DNA of 64,000 nt from Regnicoccus_A sp014224355 (GTDB taxonomy: Bacteria; Cyanobacteriota; Cyanobacteriia; PCC-6307; Cyanobiaceae), in the NCBI RefSeq assembly GCF_050920705.1, contig NZ_CP154799.1, positions 2,666,001 to 2,730,000 of the forward strand, written 5' to 3'. Positions within the stretch are counted from its first letter, which is position 1. Each line of letters starts with the position of its first letter. The notes under the pieces were generated by a model that worked only from the letters and a program-made list of their open reading frames with translations, did no database searches and was not told where the DNA came from. Position numbers and translations under genes: made by a program. Shown here in pieces: positions 1 through 8,892 of this stretch.

Positions 1-467
1 AGGCACTCGTACTGGCGCACCGTGGCCAGCTGATACCAGAGGCAACCGGCGAAGGGCATCGCCGCCTCATCCACCGGCGTCAGCCCCAGCACCAGCACCG
101 GAGCCAGCCGCACCGCCTCCCGCAACAGCTGCTGCAAGCCGAAGAGGAAAGCCTCCGGCGCCAGTTGGTGGCGCCCATCGGGACGACCGACCCGGGCCGT
201 GTCGTTCAGACCGACGCTGATCACAATGCCCTGGGGGGCCTGACGGCGCAGCTCACCCCGGCAGCCCACCTCCCCATGCAGGCGGGTCGCCAGCCGCTCC
301 AGTCCATCGCCGCGAACCCCGAGGTTGTAGAGCACGGGCCCTTCGGGCAGACCCATCCAGTGGCGCCGCAGCCGCTCGCACCAGCCGCCGCCATCGGGAT
401 CCCCCCAGCCGTAGACACCGCTGTCCCCCAGCACGATCAGCTTGCGTGGTGTCGGGGTCTCGGCCAT
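1..467 (-). CDS. SGNH/GDSL-type hydrolase (C-terminus outside window)
   Basis: Probable lipase/acylhydrolase or esterase of the SGNH family. Reading inward from the ATG at 467, the protein starts with a beta strand ending in LGDSG, with the candidate nucleophile Ser16 (block I). It continues with the block II glycine region NLGVRGDG near residue 50 and block III GLND at 86-89. The block V Asp/His pair would lie beyond the window edge, so only about 155 residues are visible. The start lies 11 bp after the phnE stop on the same strand, so it is probably the last gene of the transporter operon. The substrate cannot be told from the sequence. Confidence 0.75.
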   Translation of the reverse strand, partial: MAETPTPRKLIVLGDSGVYGWGDPDGGGWCERLRRHWMGLPEGPVLYNLGVRGDGLERLATRLHGEVGCRGELRRQAPQGIVISVGLNDTARVGRPDGRHQLAPEAFLFGLQQLLREAVRLAPVLVLGLTPVDEAAMPFAGCLWYQLATVRQYEC

Positions 468-478
468 GGGCTTGGGCG

Positions 479-2049
479 TCAGGCCGCCAGCAGGCGCCGG
501 CGGAGGCGGTCGCTGAGATCTTCCCCCACCAGGGTGAGCACCACGTAGACCGCCACCAGGGCGATCAACTGATCGATCGCGAAGGAACTGAGGGCCTCCA
601 GCAGCAGGCTGCCCAGCCCCGCCGCCCCCACCAGACCCACCACCACCGTTTCGCGCAGGATCACATCGGCGCGGTAAGCGCCATAGGCCAGGTAAGAGCG
701 GGCCAGGACGCTGAAGCGGCCGTAGAGCAGGGCGAGCCGCGGGCCGGTGCCGGCGGCCCCCAGGGCCTCCTCCGCCAGAACCGAAGCCGACTCCTCCGCC
801 TCCAGAAGCAGGCGGCCGAGGATGCCCAGGTTGTGGAAGGCCAGGGCCAGTGCAGCCGTGAGCACTCCCGGTTGCAGCACAAACAGCAGCAGCAGGGCCG
901 TTAGGGGGGTGGCCAGAGCCGCCCCAGGGCCCAGATGGCCTGCATCAGCACCCGTCCCCAGGGCCAGGGGGCCATCATCAGCAGCAGCAGCGGTGCGCTG
1001 CCCACCGCCAGGGCGGCCGCCAGCAGGGTGAGCCCCAGGGTGGAGCCGATCAGCGAGGGCCAGGGCAAGGCCGCCACCGCCGGCCAGTCGGCTGACCAGG
1101 GGGGCAGGGGCTGGAGCTGTCCCAGCTGCAGAGGGTTGACCCCCAGCGCCATGGCCACCACCACCAGCACCGGCAGCAGCAGAAGCAGGCCGAGGGCCAC
1201 CTCCCGACCACCACGCCCGACCGAGCGGTGCGTCAGGCCGAAGCGGGCCGGCATCGCCCAACGCCGCCGCAGGCCCCGCAGCAGGGCCTCCAGCGCCAGC
1301 ATCACCAGCAACAGCAACCACAGACCGCTCCAGAGCTCGTGGAACTGCAGCGACTGGAGGGTGAGGCGCAGATCGGTGCCCAGCCCACCGAGGCCGAACA
1401 CCCCCAACAGGGTGGCGCTGCGCAGGGAGCATTCCAGACGGTAGCCGCCATAGCTGAGCACTCCAGGCTGCAGGGCCGGCCCCAGGGCGGTGAGCAAGGC
1501 CGGCCCTGCGGGTGCTCCCGCCAGGCGCAGGGCCTCCAGACCCTTGGTGGGCAGGGCATCGAGCAGATCACTCACCACCCGCGCCACCAGGGCGGCGTAG
1601 GGGATGGTGATCGCCAGCACCGCCACCACCGGCTGGAGACCGAGCAGCTGCAACAGCAGCAGACCCCAGAGCAGCTCATGCACCGCCCGGGGCACCGCCA
1701 GCAGCCGGCGCATCCATGCCGCCGGCAGGGCGCTGCCGGTGGCTGTCCGCCAGACCGTGCGGGAGCTGAGCACCCCGCCCAGCAGCCCCAGCGCGAGGCT
1801 CAAGGCCCAGCCGAGCAAGGCGATGCCCACGGTGACCCCCAGGCCGGAGAGGGCGGAACCCAGCACCTGTGGGTCCAGGGACGGGCTGAAGGCCGCCCGG
1901 GCGAACTGGCCGATCAGGTCCCAGCCACCGCCGTGGAAGACAGCGGGGAGCATCAGCAGCACCGGCAGCCAGACCAGGGCGGGCAGCAGGGGGAGCAGGG
2001 GAGGCGCCAGGCGCAGCTGCCGCCAGGACCGGGCGGGGATGGCCGTCAT
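479..2049 (-). CDS. phnE: PhnE-like ABC permease, two fused membrane domains, frame broken by a 1-nt homopolymer change
   Basis: Inner-membrane permease of a phosphonate/phosphite/selenate-type ABC importer. The first 382 codons (2049 down to 901) hold one permease domain, including the coupling region around AVPRAVHELLWGLL, and most of a second. The frame then stops in a C6 run (G6 on the plus strand, 904-909). One extra C continues the frame into PLTALLLLFVLQPG and on through LAFHNLGILGRLL to the stop at 479-481. The restored protein is about 523 residues with two tandem PhnE domains, a form known in picocyanobacteria. It overlaps phnC by 4 bp. Sequence error is likelier than real disruption because several genes here show the same defect. 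Confidence 0.85.
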
Positions 2050-2834
2050 GCCTCGGACCGGTAGAGCGCCGCCAGCTGGGAGCCGGTCAGCTCCGACGGG
2101 GAAGCATCCAGCACCACCCGGCCCTGGCGCAGGGCCACCACCCGATCGAAGCCATCGAGCAGATCGGGGCGGTGGAGGCTGAGCAACAGGGCCCTCCGTC
2201 CCCGGGCCTGCTCCAGCAACAAGCCCAGCAGCTCCCGCGCCAGCCGTGGATCAAGGTGGGCCAGGGGTTCGTCGGCCAGCAACAGCAGAGGATCCTGCCG
2301 CAGCAGCCTGGCCAGGGCCAGGCGCTGGCGCTGGCCGCCCGAGAGGGCGGTCACGGGCTGCCCCAGCAGGAGGGCGCTGAGATCGACCCTCTCGAGAACC
2401 GCTGCATTGGCGGCGGTGTCGAGGGGCAGCACCAGGTTGAGAAGGGCCCGCGGCCAGCCCCAGCGGGCCAGCCGCGCGGCGTTCAGGTTCTGCTGCACCG
2501 TCAGCTCCTCGATCAGGCGCAGGTCCTGCCAGAGGGTGCCGATCAACGCCTGCTGCCGCCTGCGCCGGCGCCTTGAGCGCGCTGGGGCCACGCCATTCCA
2601 GAGCACTTCGCCGGCTTCGGGACTGAGCAGGCCATTGGCCACGGCCAGCAGGGTGCTCTTGCCCGCGCCGCTGGGGCCCACCAGGGCCACACGCTCACCA
2701 GGCCTGAGCTGCAACGACACCTCCATGAGCCGGGGGGCCATGCGGCCCGGCACCTGGATGGCGCGCAGCTCCAGAGGAGGACGGTCGGGGGAGCTGGTCA
2801 CGGCAGGGGGATCGATCCGGTGAGGACGGGACAC
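2046..2834 (-). CDS. phnC: PhnC-like ABC transporter ATPase
   Basis: Cytoplasmic ATPase that powers the PhnE permease. All expected motifs are present in 262 residues: Walker A GPSGAGKST (53-61), Q-loop Gln103, signature LSGGQ (164-168), Walker B LLLLADE (183-189) followed by a D-loop, and a switch histidine in SLHRPD. A run of six arginines at 88-93 is unusual and lies just before the Q-loop. Translation starts at a GTG (2832-2834), 2 bp after the stop of the small gene upstream, and the end overlaps phnE by 4 bp, so the genes are translationally linked. Confidence 0.92.
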   Translation of the reverse strand: MSRPHRIDPPAVTSSPDRPPLELRAIQVPGRMAPRLMEVSLQLRPGERVALVGPSGAGKSTLLAVANGLLSPEAGEVLWNGVAPARSRRRRRRQQALIGTLWQDLRLIEELTVQQNLNAARLARWGWPRALLNLVLPLDTAANAAVLERVDLSALLLGQPVTALSGGQRQRLALARLLRQDPLLLLADEPLAHLDPRLARELLGLLLEQARGRRALLLSLHRPDLLDGFDRVVALRQGRVVLDASPSELTGSQLAALYRSEA

Positions 2835-2836
2835 GA

Positions 2837-3079
2837 TCAGCCCGTGGCGTCCCCGGGATCAGGGAGCAGGGTCTGGAGAGCATTCTCCAGACCCACACGC
2901 TGGGCGGGATCGCCCACCAGGCGGAGATCACCGCTGCGGGGCCACCAGTTCAGCCGGATGTTGGTCTCCTCGTCGTCGAGAACGTACATCTCGAACGCCC
3001 CTTGGTGCACCCAGTGGCCGGGTTGCCCGAGCTGGGCGACGAGGGCCTGAAGCTCCTCCAGACTGCCGTTGAAGCGCAT
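2837..3079 (-). CDS. conserved-looking hypothetical protein inside the phn operon
   Basis: An 80-residue soluble acidic protein of unknown function. It has no signal peptide or membrane segment. Visible features are an N-terminal helix (SLEELQALVAQLG), aromatic strands (HWVHQGAFEMYVLD, IRLNWWPRSGDL) and a C-terminal helix. It lies between phnD and phnC, 2 bp before the phnC start, on the same strand. The tight packing and amino-acid-like composition support a real gene. I do not recognise the family. Confidence 0.7.
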   Translation of the reverse strand: MRFNGSLEELQALVAQLGQPGHWVHQGAFEMYVLDDEETNIRLNWWPRSGDLRLVGDPAQRVGLENALQTLLPDPGDATG

Positions 3080-3128
3080 GCCACCGCCGGGACCTGAGCT
3101 CAGGCTAGGGGGGCACGAGATCCGTGGC

Positions 3129-4091
3129 TCAGCGGATCTTGCCGATCTGGCGTCCCACCTTCTCGATGGCTGCGTACTGGCTCACCGGAGCGGGGATGAA
3201 CTTCTGGGCACCGAACAGCTCCAGGATCCGGGCCTGTTGCGGATTGCTGCGACGCAGCCCCACAAAGGCCTTCTGCAGCTTGCTGGTGAAGCCCTTACCG
3301 AACCGTTGATCCAGATTGGGCTGGGCGATCCAGTGGTAATCGGGATAGCCGGGGGTGCGCCAGATCACGGCCACCCTGCGGCGATCGGCCTTACCGGAGC
3401 GCAGGTTGCTCTTCCAGACCTGCTCGTTGACCGCACCGGCCTGGTAAGCACCGCTCTGCACCAGAGCGATGGTGGCGTCGTGGCTGCCACTGAAGCCTGG
3501 GGCACCCCCGGCGAAATCCCTCAGCTTCACGCCGGCCTGGTTGAGGTAGTGCTGCGGCATCAGCCGCCCCGAAGTGGAACTCTCCGAACCGAAGGTGAAC
3601 CGCTTGCCCTTCAGTTCCGCCAGGCCCTTGACGTTGCGCAGGGGCTTCAGCCTAGCCGAGGTGTTGGCGATGAACACGCTGTGAAAGGAGGCGTCGATGT
3701 CGCGCTGGGCGATCACCCGGGCGCCCGGCTTCTGCAGCCGGGCCTGCACGCCGGTGAGACCACCGAACCAGACCAGATCCAGATCACCGGTGCGGAAGGC
3801 GCTCACCGCCGCCGTGTAGTTGGTCACGGGCACGTACTTGACGGGTACCTTCAGCTGTCGGCTGAGCTCAGAGGCCACGAGCCCGTAGAGGCGGTTGAGC
3901 TTCTCCGGGTTCTGATCGGGGATGGCGCTGATACGCAGCTGCTTCTGCCGGGCCTGGGCACCGGCGAGCAGGGGCGCAGCCCGCTGCAGCTGCGGCGGAA
4001 GCGCCGCCGGCGCCAGAGCCAGGGCCAGACCAGCCAGCAGAGCCAGGCGGAAGCCTGCTCGTGGGCGGCGACGGAAGTTCAGAGGGGTCAT
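3129..4091 (-). CDS. phnD: PhnD-like periplasmic binding protein (phosphonate/phosphite/selenate-type)
   Basis: Solute-binding protein that delivers the substrate to the PhnE/PhnC importer. The 320-residue product has an arginine-rich N-terminus and a hydrophobic stretch (about 15-31) that forms a signal peptide. The mature part follows the PhnD fold: ISAIPDQNP at the start of domain 1, FRTGDLDLVWFGG, and FTFGSESSTSGRLMP in the ligand-binding hinge. Cyanobacterial proteins of this clade are variously annotated as phosphonate, phosphite or putative selenate binding proteins, and the sequence alone does not decide. It starts 6 bp after the aminotransferase stop. Upstream of phnC-phnE in one operon. 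Confidence 0.85.
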   Translation of the reverse strand: MTPLNFRRRPRAGFRLALLAGLALALAPAALPPQLQRAAPLLAGAQARQKQLRISAIPDQNPEKLNRLYGLVASELSRQLKVPVKYVPVTNYTAAVSAFRTGDLDLVWFGGLTGVQARLQKPGARVIAQRDIDASFHSVFIANTSARLKPLRNVKGLAELKGKRFTFGSESSTSGRLMPQHYLNQAGVKLRDFAGGAPGFSGSHDATIALVQSGAYQAGAVNEQVWKSNLRSGKADRRRVAVIWRTPGYPDYHWIAQPNLDQRFGKGFTSKLQKAFVGLRRSNPQQARILELFGAQKFIPAPVSQYAAIEKVGRQIGKIR

Positions 4092-4097
4092 GGAGGA

Positions 4098-5276
4098 TCA
4101 GAGGGTGGAGAGGAAGCGGCCGAACCTGTTCAGACCATCGCGAATGGTGGTGGACGAGGCGGCGCAGGAGAGGCGCACACAGCGGTCATCACCGAAGGCG
4201 ACCCCCGGCACCAGGGCCAGGCCCACGTCGTTGAGCAGCCGGTTGCAGAACGTCATCGAATCGAGCCCGTGGGCGCTCACATCCGGGAAGGCGTAGAAGG
4301 CGCCTTCCGGCGGCCGCAAGGTGAGTCCCGGCAGGGAGGCGAGGCCTTCGTGGAGCAGGGCCCGCCGCTCAGTGAACTGCCGGGCCATCGCCGCGACGCA
4401 GTCGCGCGGGCCGCTCACCGCCGCCAGGGCGCCGAACTGGGCGAAGGAGCAGACGTTGCTGGTGCTCTGGCTCTGCAGAGCGATCGCGGCGCGGACCACG
4501 GCGGCGGGTCCAGCCAGATATCCCAGCCTCCAGCCGGTCATGGCCCAGCCCTTGGCGAAGCCATTGACGATGAACACCCGATCGCTCAGATCGGGTGCCA
4601 CCGAGGCGAAGCTGTGGTGCCTGTGGCCGGGGGCGAGCAGGAACTCGTAGATCTCGTCACAGACGACAGCCACCTGGGGATGACGACGCAGCACGGCGGC
4701 GATCGCCTCCAGCTCCAGGCGACTGAAGACCATGCCGGTGGGGTTGGACGGACTGTTGAGCACCAGCAGGCGACTGGCCGGGGTGATCGCCGCCTCCAGT
4801 TGCTCCGGATCAAGCCGGAACCCGTGCTCGGCGTCGCTGGGCAGCAGCCGCACGGTGGCCCCGGCCAGCTGCACCATCTCCGGGTAACTCAGCCAGTAAG
4901 GGGCGGGGAGAAGGACCTCATCCCCGGGGCCCAGCAGCACCTGGAAGAGGTTGAACAGGGCCTGCTTGCCGCCATTGGTGACCAGCACCTGCTCGGCCTG
5001 GGTGGGGACCCCGTTTTCCTCACTGAGCTTGCGGGCGATCGCCTCCCGCAGGGCCGGCTCTCCCGCGGCCGGTCCATAGCGGGTGGCTCCGCCCTCGAGG
5101 GCCTCGCTGGCGGCCTGGCGGATGAAGGCCGGGGTATCGAAATCGGGCTCGCCGGCACTGAGACTGCAGACATCCTGCCCCTCGGCGCGCAACTGCCTGG
5201 CGCGGGCAGCAATGGCCAGGGTGAGCGAAGGCTGCAGGGCTTCGGCCCGGGCCGAGAGCTTCAACGGGCGGGGCAT
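4098..5276 (-). CDS. aspC: aspartate aminotransferase-type class I aminotransferase
   Basis: PLP-dependent transaminase of about 392 residues, most like bacterial aspartate (or aspartate/prephenate) aminotransferases. Visible landmarks are YGPAAGEPALREAI near 68-80, the NPTG motif in SNSP-like context (NSPSNPTG, 174-181), CDEIY at 206-210 with the PLP-binding Asp, Lys242 in NGFAKGWAMTGWR as the Schiff-base lysine, and a C-terminal VRLSCA with the substrate-carboxylate Arg. I chose the ATG at 5276; an upstream ATG at 5324 would add 16 residues encoded by a tandem repeat. First gene of the minus-strand phn operon by spacing, which may simply reflect genome packing. Confidence 0.87.
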   Translation of the reverse strand: MPRPLKLSARAEALQPSLTLAIAARARQLRAEGQDVCSLSAGEPDFDTPAFIRQAASEALEGGATRYGPAAGEPALREAIARKLSEENGVPTQAEQVLVTNGGKQALFNLFQVLLGPGDEVLLPAPYWLSYPEMVQLAGATVRLLPSDAEHGFRLDPEQLEAAITPASRLLVLNSPSNPTGMVFSRLELEAIAAVLRRHPQVAVVCDEIYEFLLAPGHRHHSFASVAPDLSDRVFIVNGFAKGWAMTGWRLGYLAGPAAVVRAAIALQSQSTSNVCSFAQFGALAAVSGPRDCVAAMARQFTERRALLHEGLASLPGLTLRPPEGAFYAFPDVSAHGLDSMTFCNRLLNDVGLALVPGVAFGDDRCVRLSCAASSTTIRDGLNRFGRFLSTL

Positions 5277-5295
5277 CGGCGGGGGCGCGGCCGAA

Positions 5296-5334
5296 GGCCG
5301 CAGGGCGAAGTGGCCGCAGGGCAAAGTGGCCGCA
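5296..5334. repeat. 16-bp tandem repeat, about 2.4 copies
   Basis: The unit GGCCGCAGGGCGAAGT (5296-5311) is followed directly by a copy with one change (5312-5327, G to A) and a 7-base partial third copy. It lies in the 214-bp divergent gap between the aminotransferase and the uracil-DNA glycosylase. Confidence 0.75.
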
Positions 5335-5343
5335 ACAGGCCAC

Positions 5344-5365
5344 GGCGCTCCGAAGGAGAAGCGCC
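5344..5365. other. inverted repeat in divergent promoter region
   Basis: GGCGCT (5344-5349) pairs with AGCGCC (5360-5365) across a 10-base centre that itself contains TCC/GGA. No T-tract follows on either strand, so it is more likely an operator-like or RNA hairpin element than a terminator. Its role is unknown. Confidence 0.4.
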
Positions 5366-5490
5366 AGGAAGATCAAGCATCCTGCCTGACGCCCATCCTG
5401 GGAAAGGTTCGAGCGGGCACCGTCGGGCCTGACAACTGGACAGCTACCCCCAGCTGCAGCGAGCGTGGGTGCTGATCCGCAGGCAAGGGC

Positions 5491-6117
5491 GTGGAGGGCG
5501 ATTCAGGGGCAGCGCTGCAACAATTCGCGCGTGATTGCGCCAACTGCCGTCGCTGCCCCCTGGCCGAGGGCCGGCAGCAGGTGGTGGTGAGCCGGGGGAA
5601 TCCCCGTGCCGCCCTGATGGTGATCGGAGAGGGACCGGGCGCCCAGGAAGACGCCACGGGCTCCCCATTCGTGGGCAGGGCGGGCCAGCTGCTCGACCGG
5701 ATGCTGGCCAGCGTGGGCCTCGAGAGCAACCGCGACGCCTACATCTGCAATGTGGTGAAGTGCCGGCCACCCGACAACCGCAAACCCACCCCCCAGGAGA
5801 TGGCCGCCTGCATGCCCTGGCTGCTGCAGCAGGTGGAACTGGTGCAACCGAAGCTGGTGCTGCTGGCCGGCGCCACCGCCGTGGAAGGGGTGCTGGGCAT
5901 CAAAGGAGGGATCACCCGCCTGCGGGGCCAGTGGCGTCCCTGGCAGGGGCGGTGGTGTCTGCCGATCTTTCACCCCTCCTATCTGCTGCGCAATCCCTCA
6001 CGGGAGCCCGACACTCCCAAGTGGCACACCTGGCAGGACCTCAGGGCGGTCAGAGCGCGTCTTGACCAGCTCGAGACCGCCCCAGCCCATGCTCAGGATT
6101 CGTCAGGCGCCCCCTGA
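5491..6117 (+). CDS. family 4 uracil-DNA glycosylase (4Fe-4S)
   Basis: DNA repair enzyme that removes uracil from DNA. The 208-residue protein has the N-terminal Cys cluster ligands CANCRRC (Cys16, 19, 22), the active-site loop GEGPGAQEDATGSPFVGRAG with the family glycine/glutamate pattern, CNVVKCRPP with further iron-sulfur ligands, and the conserved FHPSYLLR near the C-terminus that contacts DNA. Length fits the family. The start is GTG. It runs divergently from the aminotransferase and ends 32 bp before ispG. Confidence 0.92.
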   Translation: MEGDSGAALQQFARDCANCRRCPLAEGRQQVVVSRGNPRAALMVIGEGPGAQEDATGSPFVGRAGQLLDRMLASVGLESNRDAYICNVVKCRPPDNRKPTPQEMAACMPWLLQQVELVQPKLVLLAGATAVEGVLGIKGGITRLRGQWRPWQGRWCLPIFHPSYLLRNPSREPDTPKWHTWQDLRAVRARLDQLETAPAHAQDSSGAP

Positions 6118-6149
6118 TCTGTGGCAGTGTTGGCCCACTTCCCGGCCCC

Positions 6150-7400
6150 ATGGCGATGACCGGCACCCTCGCCCGCCCCGACACCAGCCATCCGGGCCTC
6201 CCCGCCGACTGGGCCAGCAACCCCCGCTACGACACCCTGATCCACCGCCGCAAGACCCGCAGCGTGCGGGTGGGTGACGTGTGGGTGGGCAGCGAGCACC
6301 CGGTGGTGGTGCAGTCGATGATCAACGAGGACACCCTCGACATCGAGGGCGCCACGGCCGGCATCCGCCGCCTGCATGAGGCGGGCTGCGAGATCGTGCG
6401 GCTCACGGTGCCGAGCCTGGGCCATGCCCGGGCCGTGGGGGAGATCCGCAAGCGCCTCGAAGACACCTACCAGCCGGTGCCGCTGGTGGCCGATGTGCAC
6501 CACAACGGCATGAAGATCGCCCTGGAGGTGGCCCAGCACGTCGACAAGGTGCGCATCAATCCGGGCCTCTATGTGTTCGACAAGCCCGATCCCAACCGCA
6601 CCGAGTTCACCCCCGAGGAGGTCGCGGCGATCGGGCAGCGGATCCAGGCCACGCTCGAGCCGCTGGTGAGCCTGCTCAAGGATCAGGACAAGGCCCTGCG
6701 CATCGGCGTGAACCACGGCTCGCTGGCCGAGAGGATGCTGTTCACCTACGGCGACACGCCCCTGGGCATGGTGGAGAGCGCCATGGAGTTCATCCACATC
6801 TGCGATCGCCTCGACTTCCACAACATCGTGGTGTCGATGAAGGCGTCGCGGGCGCCGGTGATGCTGGCCGCCTACCGGATGATGGCCGACCGCATGGACG
6901 CCGCGGGGTTCCACTACCCCCTTCACCTGGGCGTCACCGAGGCGGGCGACGGCGACTACGGACGGATCAAGAGCACCGCCGGCATTGCCACCTTGCTGGC
7001 CGAGGGCCTGGGCGACACGATCCGGGTGTCGCTCACCGAGGCGCCGGAGAAGGAGATCCCTGTCTGCTATTCGATTCTGCAGGCCCTGGGCCTGAGGAAA
7101 ACGATGGTGGAGTACGTGGCCTGCCCCAGTTGCGGCCGCACCCTGTTCAATCTGGAGGAGGTGCTGCATGTGGTGCGCAACGCCACGGCCCACCTCACCG
7201 GCCTGGACATCGCCGTGATGGGCTGCATCGTCAACGGCCCCGGCGAGATGGCCGACGCCGACTACGGCTACGTGGGCAAGACCCCCGGCACCATCTCCCT
7301 CTACCGCGGCCGCGACGAGATCCGCCGGGTGCCGGAGGCCGAGGGGGTGGAGGCTCTGATCAACCTGATCAAGGAGGACGGACGCTGGGTCGATCCCTGA
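6150..7400 (+). CDS. ispG: 4-hydroxy-3-methylbut-2-enyl diphosphate synthase
   Basis: Penultimate enzyme of the MEP isoprenoid pathway; converts MEcPP to HMBPP with electrons from ferredoxin and a 4Fe-4S cluster. The 416 residues include VVVQSMINEDTLDIEGA near the TIM-barrel start, RINPG, and the C-terminal iron-sulfur domain with CPSC (Cys325, Cys328), Cys359 in MGCIVNGPGE and the catalytic glutamate (Glu366). The pathway supplies carotenoids, which fits crtL elsewhere in the window. ATG start at 6150. Confidence 0.96.
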   Translation: MAMTGTLARPDTSHPGLPADWASNPRYDTLIHRRKTRSVRVGDVWVGSEHPVVVQSMINEDTLDIEGATAGIRRLHEAGCEIVRLTVPSLGHARAVGEIRKRLEDTYQPVPLVADVHHNGMKIALEVAQHVDKVRINPGLYVFDKPDPNRTEFTPEEVAAIGQRIQATLEPLVSLLKDQDKALRIGVNHGSLAERMLFTYGDTPLGMVESAMEFIHICDRLDFHNIVVSMKASRAPVMLAAYRMMADRMDAAGFHYPLHLGVTEAGDGDYGRIKSTAGIATLLAEGLGDTIRVSLTEAPEKEIPVCYSILQALGLRKTMVEYVACPSCGRTLFNLEEVLHVVRNATAHLTGLDIAVMGCIVNGPGEMADADYGYVGKTPGTISLYRGRDEIRRVPEAEGVEALINLIKEDGRWVDP

Positions 7401-7521
7401 GATCCGGCGCTCAGCTGCTGGCGGTCACATCCGGACTTGACTGTGACCGGCCCCGATGCCTCGCCCTTGCCGAGGACCCAGGCTAGCTTGATAAGACAGT
7501 CAAGCTCCAGGAACGCAGCCA

Positions 7522-8868
7522 ATGGGCAGGGGACGCACCGGCATCGCCATTCTCGCCGGACTCGGTGCCTGCACCACAGCCGTGATCGTCGGCACCGACT
7601 GGCTGGGCTCCCCGAGCGCCGCCTCCCTGATCACCGACAGTCCCAAGGAGGTGATGGATCAGGCCTGGCAGATCGTCTTCCGCGACTACCTCGACACCAC
7701 CGGCAAATACACCCCGGAGCAATGGCGCAAGCTCCGTCGCGACCTGCTGGCCAAGAGCTACGGCAGCACCAAGGAAAGTTACGAGGCGATCCGGGGAATG
7801 CTGGGCACCCTCGACGATCCCTACACCCGCTTCATGGATCCGCGGGAGTTCAAGGAGATGCAGATCGACACCTCCGGAGAACTCTCCGGGGTGGGTATCC
7901 AGCTGAGCCTCGACAAGGACACCAAGGAACTGGTGGTGGTGTCGCCGATCGACGGTTCACCGGCCTCGGCAGCGGGGGTGCAGCCCAAGGACGTGATCGT
8001 CTCGATCGACGGCAAGAGCACCAAGGGCATGACCACCGCCGATGCGGTCAAGCTGATCCGCGGCCAGGCCGGCACCAAGGTGACTCTGGAGTTGCGTCGC
8101 CGCAAACAGGTGGTCACTGTGCCGCTCACCAGGGCCCGGATCGAGCTTCATGCGGTGGAGCAAAAGATCAACAGCGGCCCCAACGGCGTCAAGGTGGGCT
8201 ACATCCGCCTCAAGCAGTTCAACGCCAACGCCGCCAAGGACATGCGCGCCGCCCTGCGCGAGCTGGAGCAGAAGGGGGTGCAGGGCTATGTGCTCGACCT
8301 GCGCAGCAACCCCGGTGGTCTGTTGATGGCCAGCGTCGAGATCGCCCGGCAGTTGCTGGATGAAGGCATCATCGTCTCCACCAGAACCCGGGACGGCATC
8401 CAGGACGTGCGGCGGGCCAATGGTCGAGCCCTGACCAAGTCACCGATCGTGGTGCTGGTGAACGAAGGATCCGCCAGCGCCAGCGAAATCCTCTCCGGCG
8501 CCCTGCAGGACAACAAGCGGGCCGTGCTGGTGGGACAGAAAACCTTCGGCAAGGGCCTGGTGCAGTCGGTGCGAGGGCTCTCCGATGGATCCGGCATGAC
8601 CGTCACCATCGCCAAATACCTCACCCCCAGCGGCCGCGACATCCACAAGCACGGCATCTCCCCGGATGTATCGGTGAAGCTCAGCGAAGAGGAAGCTGCC
8701 AAGCTCAAGCTCGAAGATCTGGGAACCACCAAGGATGTTCAGTACCGCGCCGCTGAATCCACCCTGGTGAAAAAATTGCGGGCCGCCAGCGCTTCAACGA
8801 CCACATTCAATCCAACCAGCGCCAACCTGCCGGCCGCGCTGGGAACTCCTGCCGTCGCCACTCCATAG
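7522..8868 (+). CDS. CtpA-like carboxyl-terminal processing protease (S41)
   Basis: Exported serine protease of the family that trims the D1 precursor of photosystem II. The 448 residues contain an N-terminal membrane/signal segment (about 7-25), a PDZ domain (about 115-190; GVGIQLSLDKD, SPIDGSPASAAGV) and the catalytic core with Ser319 in NEGSASASE and Lys344 in KTFGKG, 25 residues apart as in other Ctp enzymes. The C-terminal 50 residues are low-complexity (Ala/Thr/Ser). Cyanobacteria carry several paralogues (CtpA, B, C); the D1-processing role is not certain. Single-gene unit followed by a convergent small gene. Confidence 0.92.
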   Translation: MGRGRTGIAILAGLGACTTAVIVGTDWLGSPSAASLITDSPKEVMDQAWQIVFRDYLDTTGKYTPEQWRKLRRDLLAKSYGSTKESYEAIRGMLGTLDDPYTRFMDPREFKEMQIDTSGELSGVGIQLSLDKDTKELVVVSPIDGSPASAAGVQPKDVIVSIDGKSTKGMTTADAVKLIRGQAGTKVTLELRRRKQVVTVPLTRARIELHAVEQKINSGPNGVKVGYIRLKQFNANAAKDMRAALRELEQKGVQGYVLDLRSNPGGLLMASVEIARQLLDEGIIVSTRTRDGIQDVRRANGRALTKSPIVVLVNEGSASASEILSGALQDNKRAVLVGQKTFGKGLVQSVRGLSDGSGMTVTIAKYLTPSGRDIHKHGISPDVSVKLSEEEAAKLKLEDLGTTKDVQYRAAESTLVKKLRAASASTTTFNPTSANLPAALGTPAVATP

Positions 8869-8892
8869 CTCTGCGGACCGGCCGAAACCGAT

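Noticed and set aside
1228..2064. 278-codon plus-strand frame rich in Gln and Gly
   Set aside because: Antisense of the phnE permease, low-complexity composition.
3069..5432. 787-codon open frame on the plus strand across phnD and aspC
   Set aside because: Antisense shadow of two clear minus-strand genes; the product is Gly/Gln/Arg-rich with no domain.
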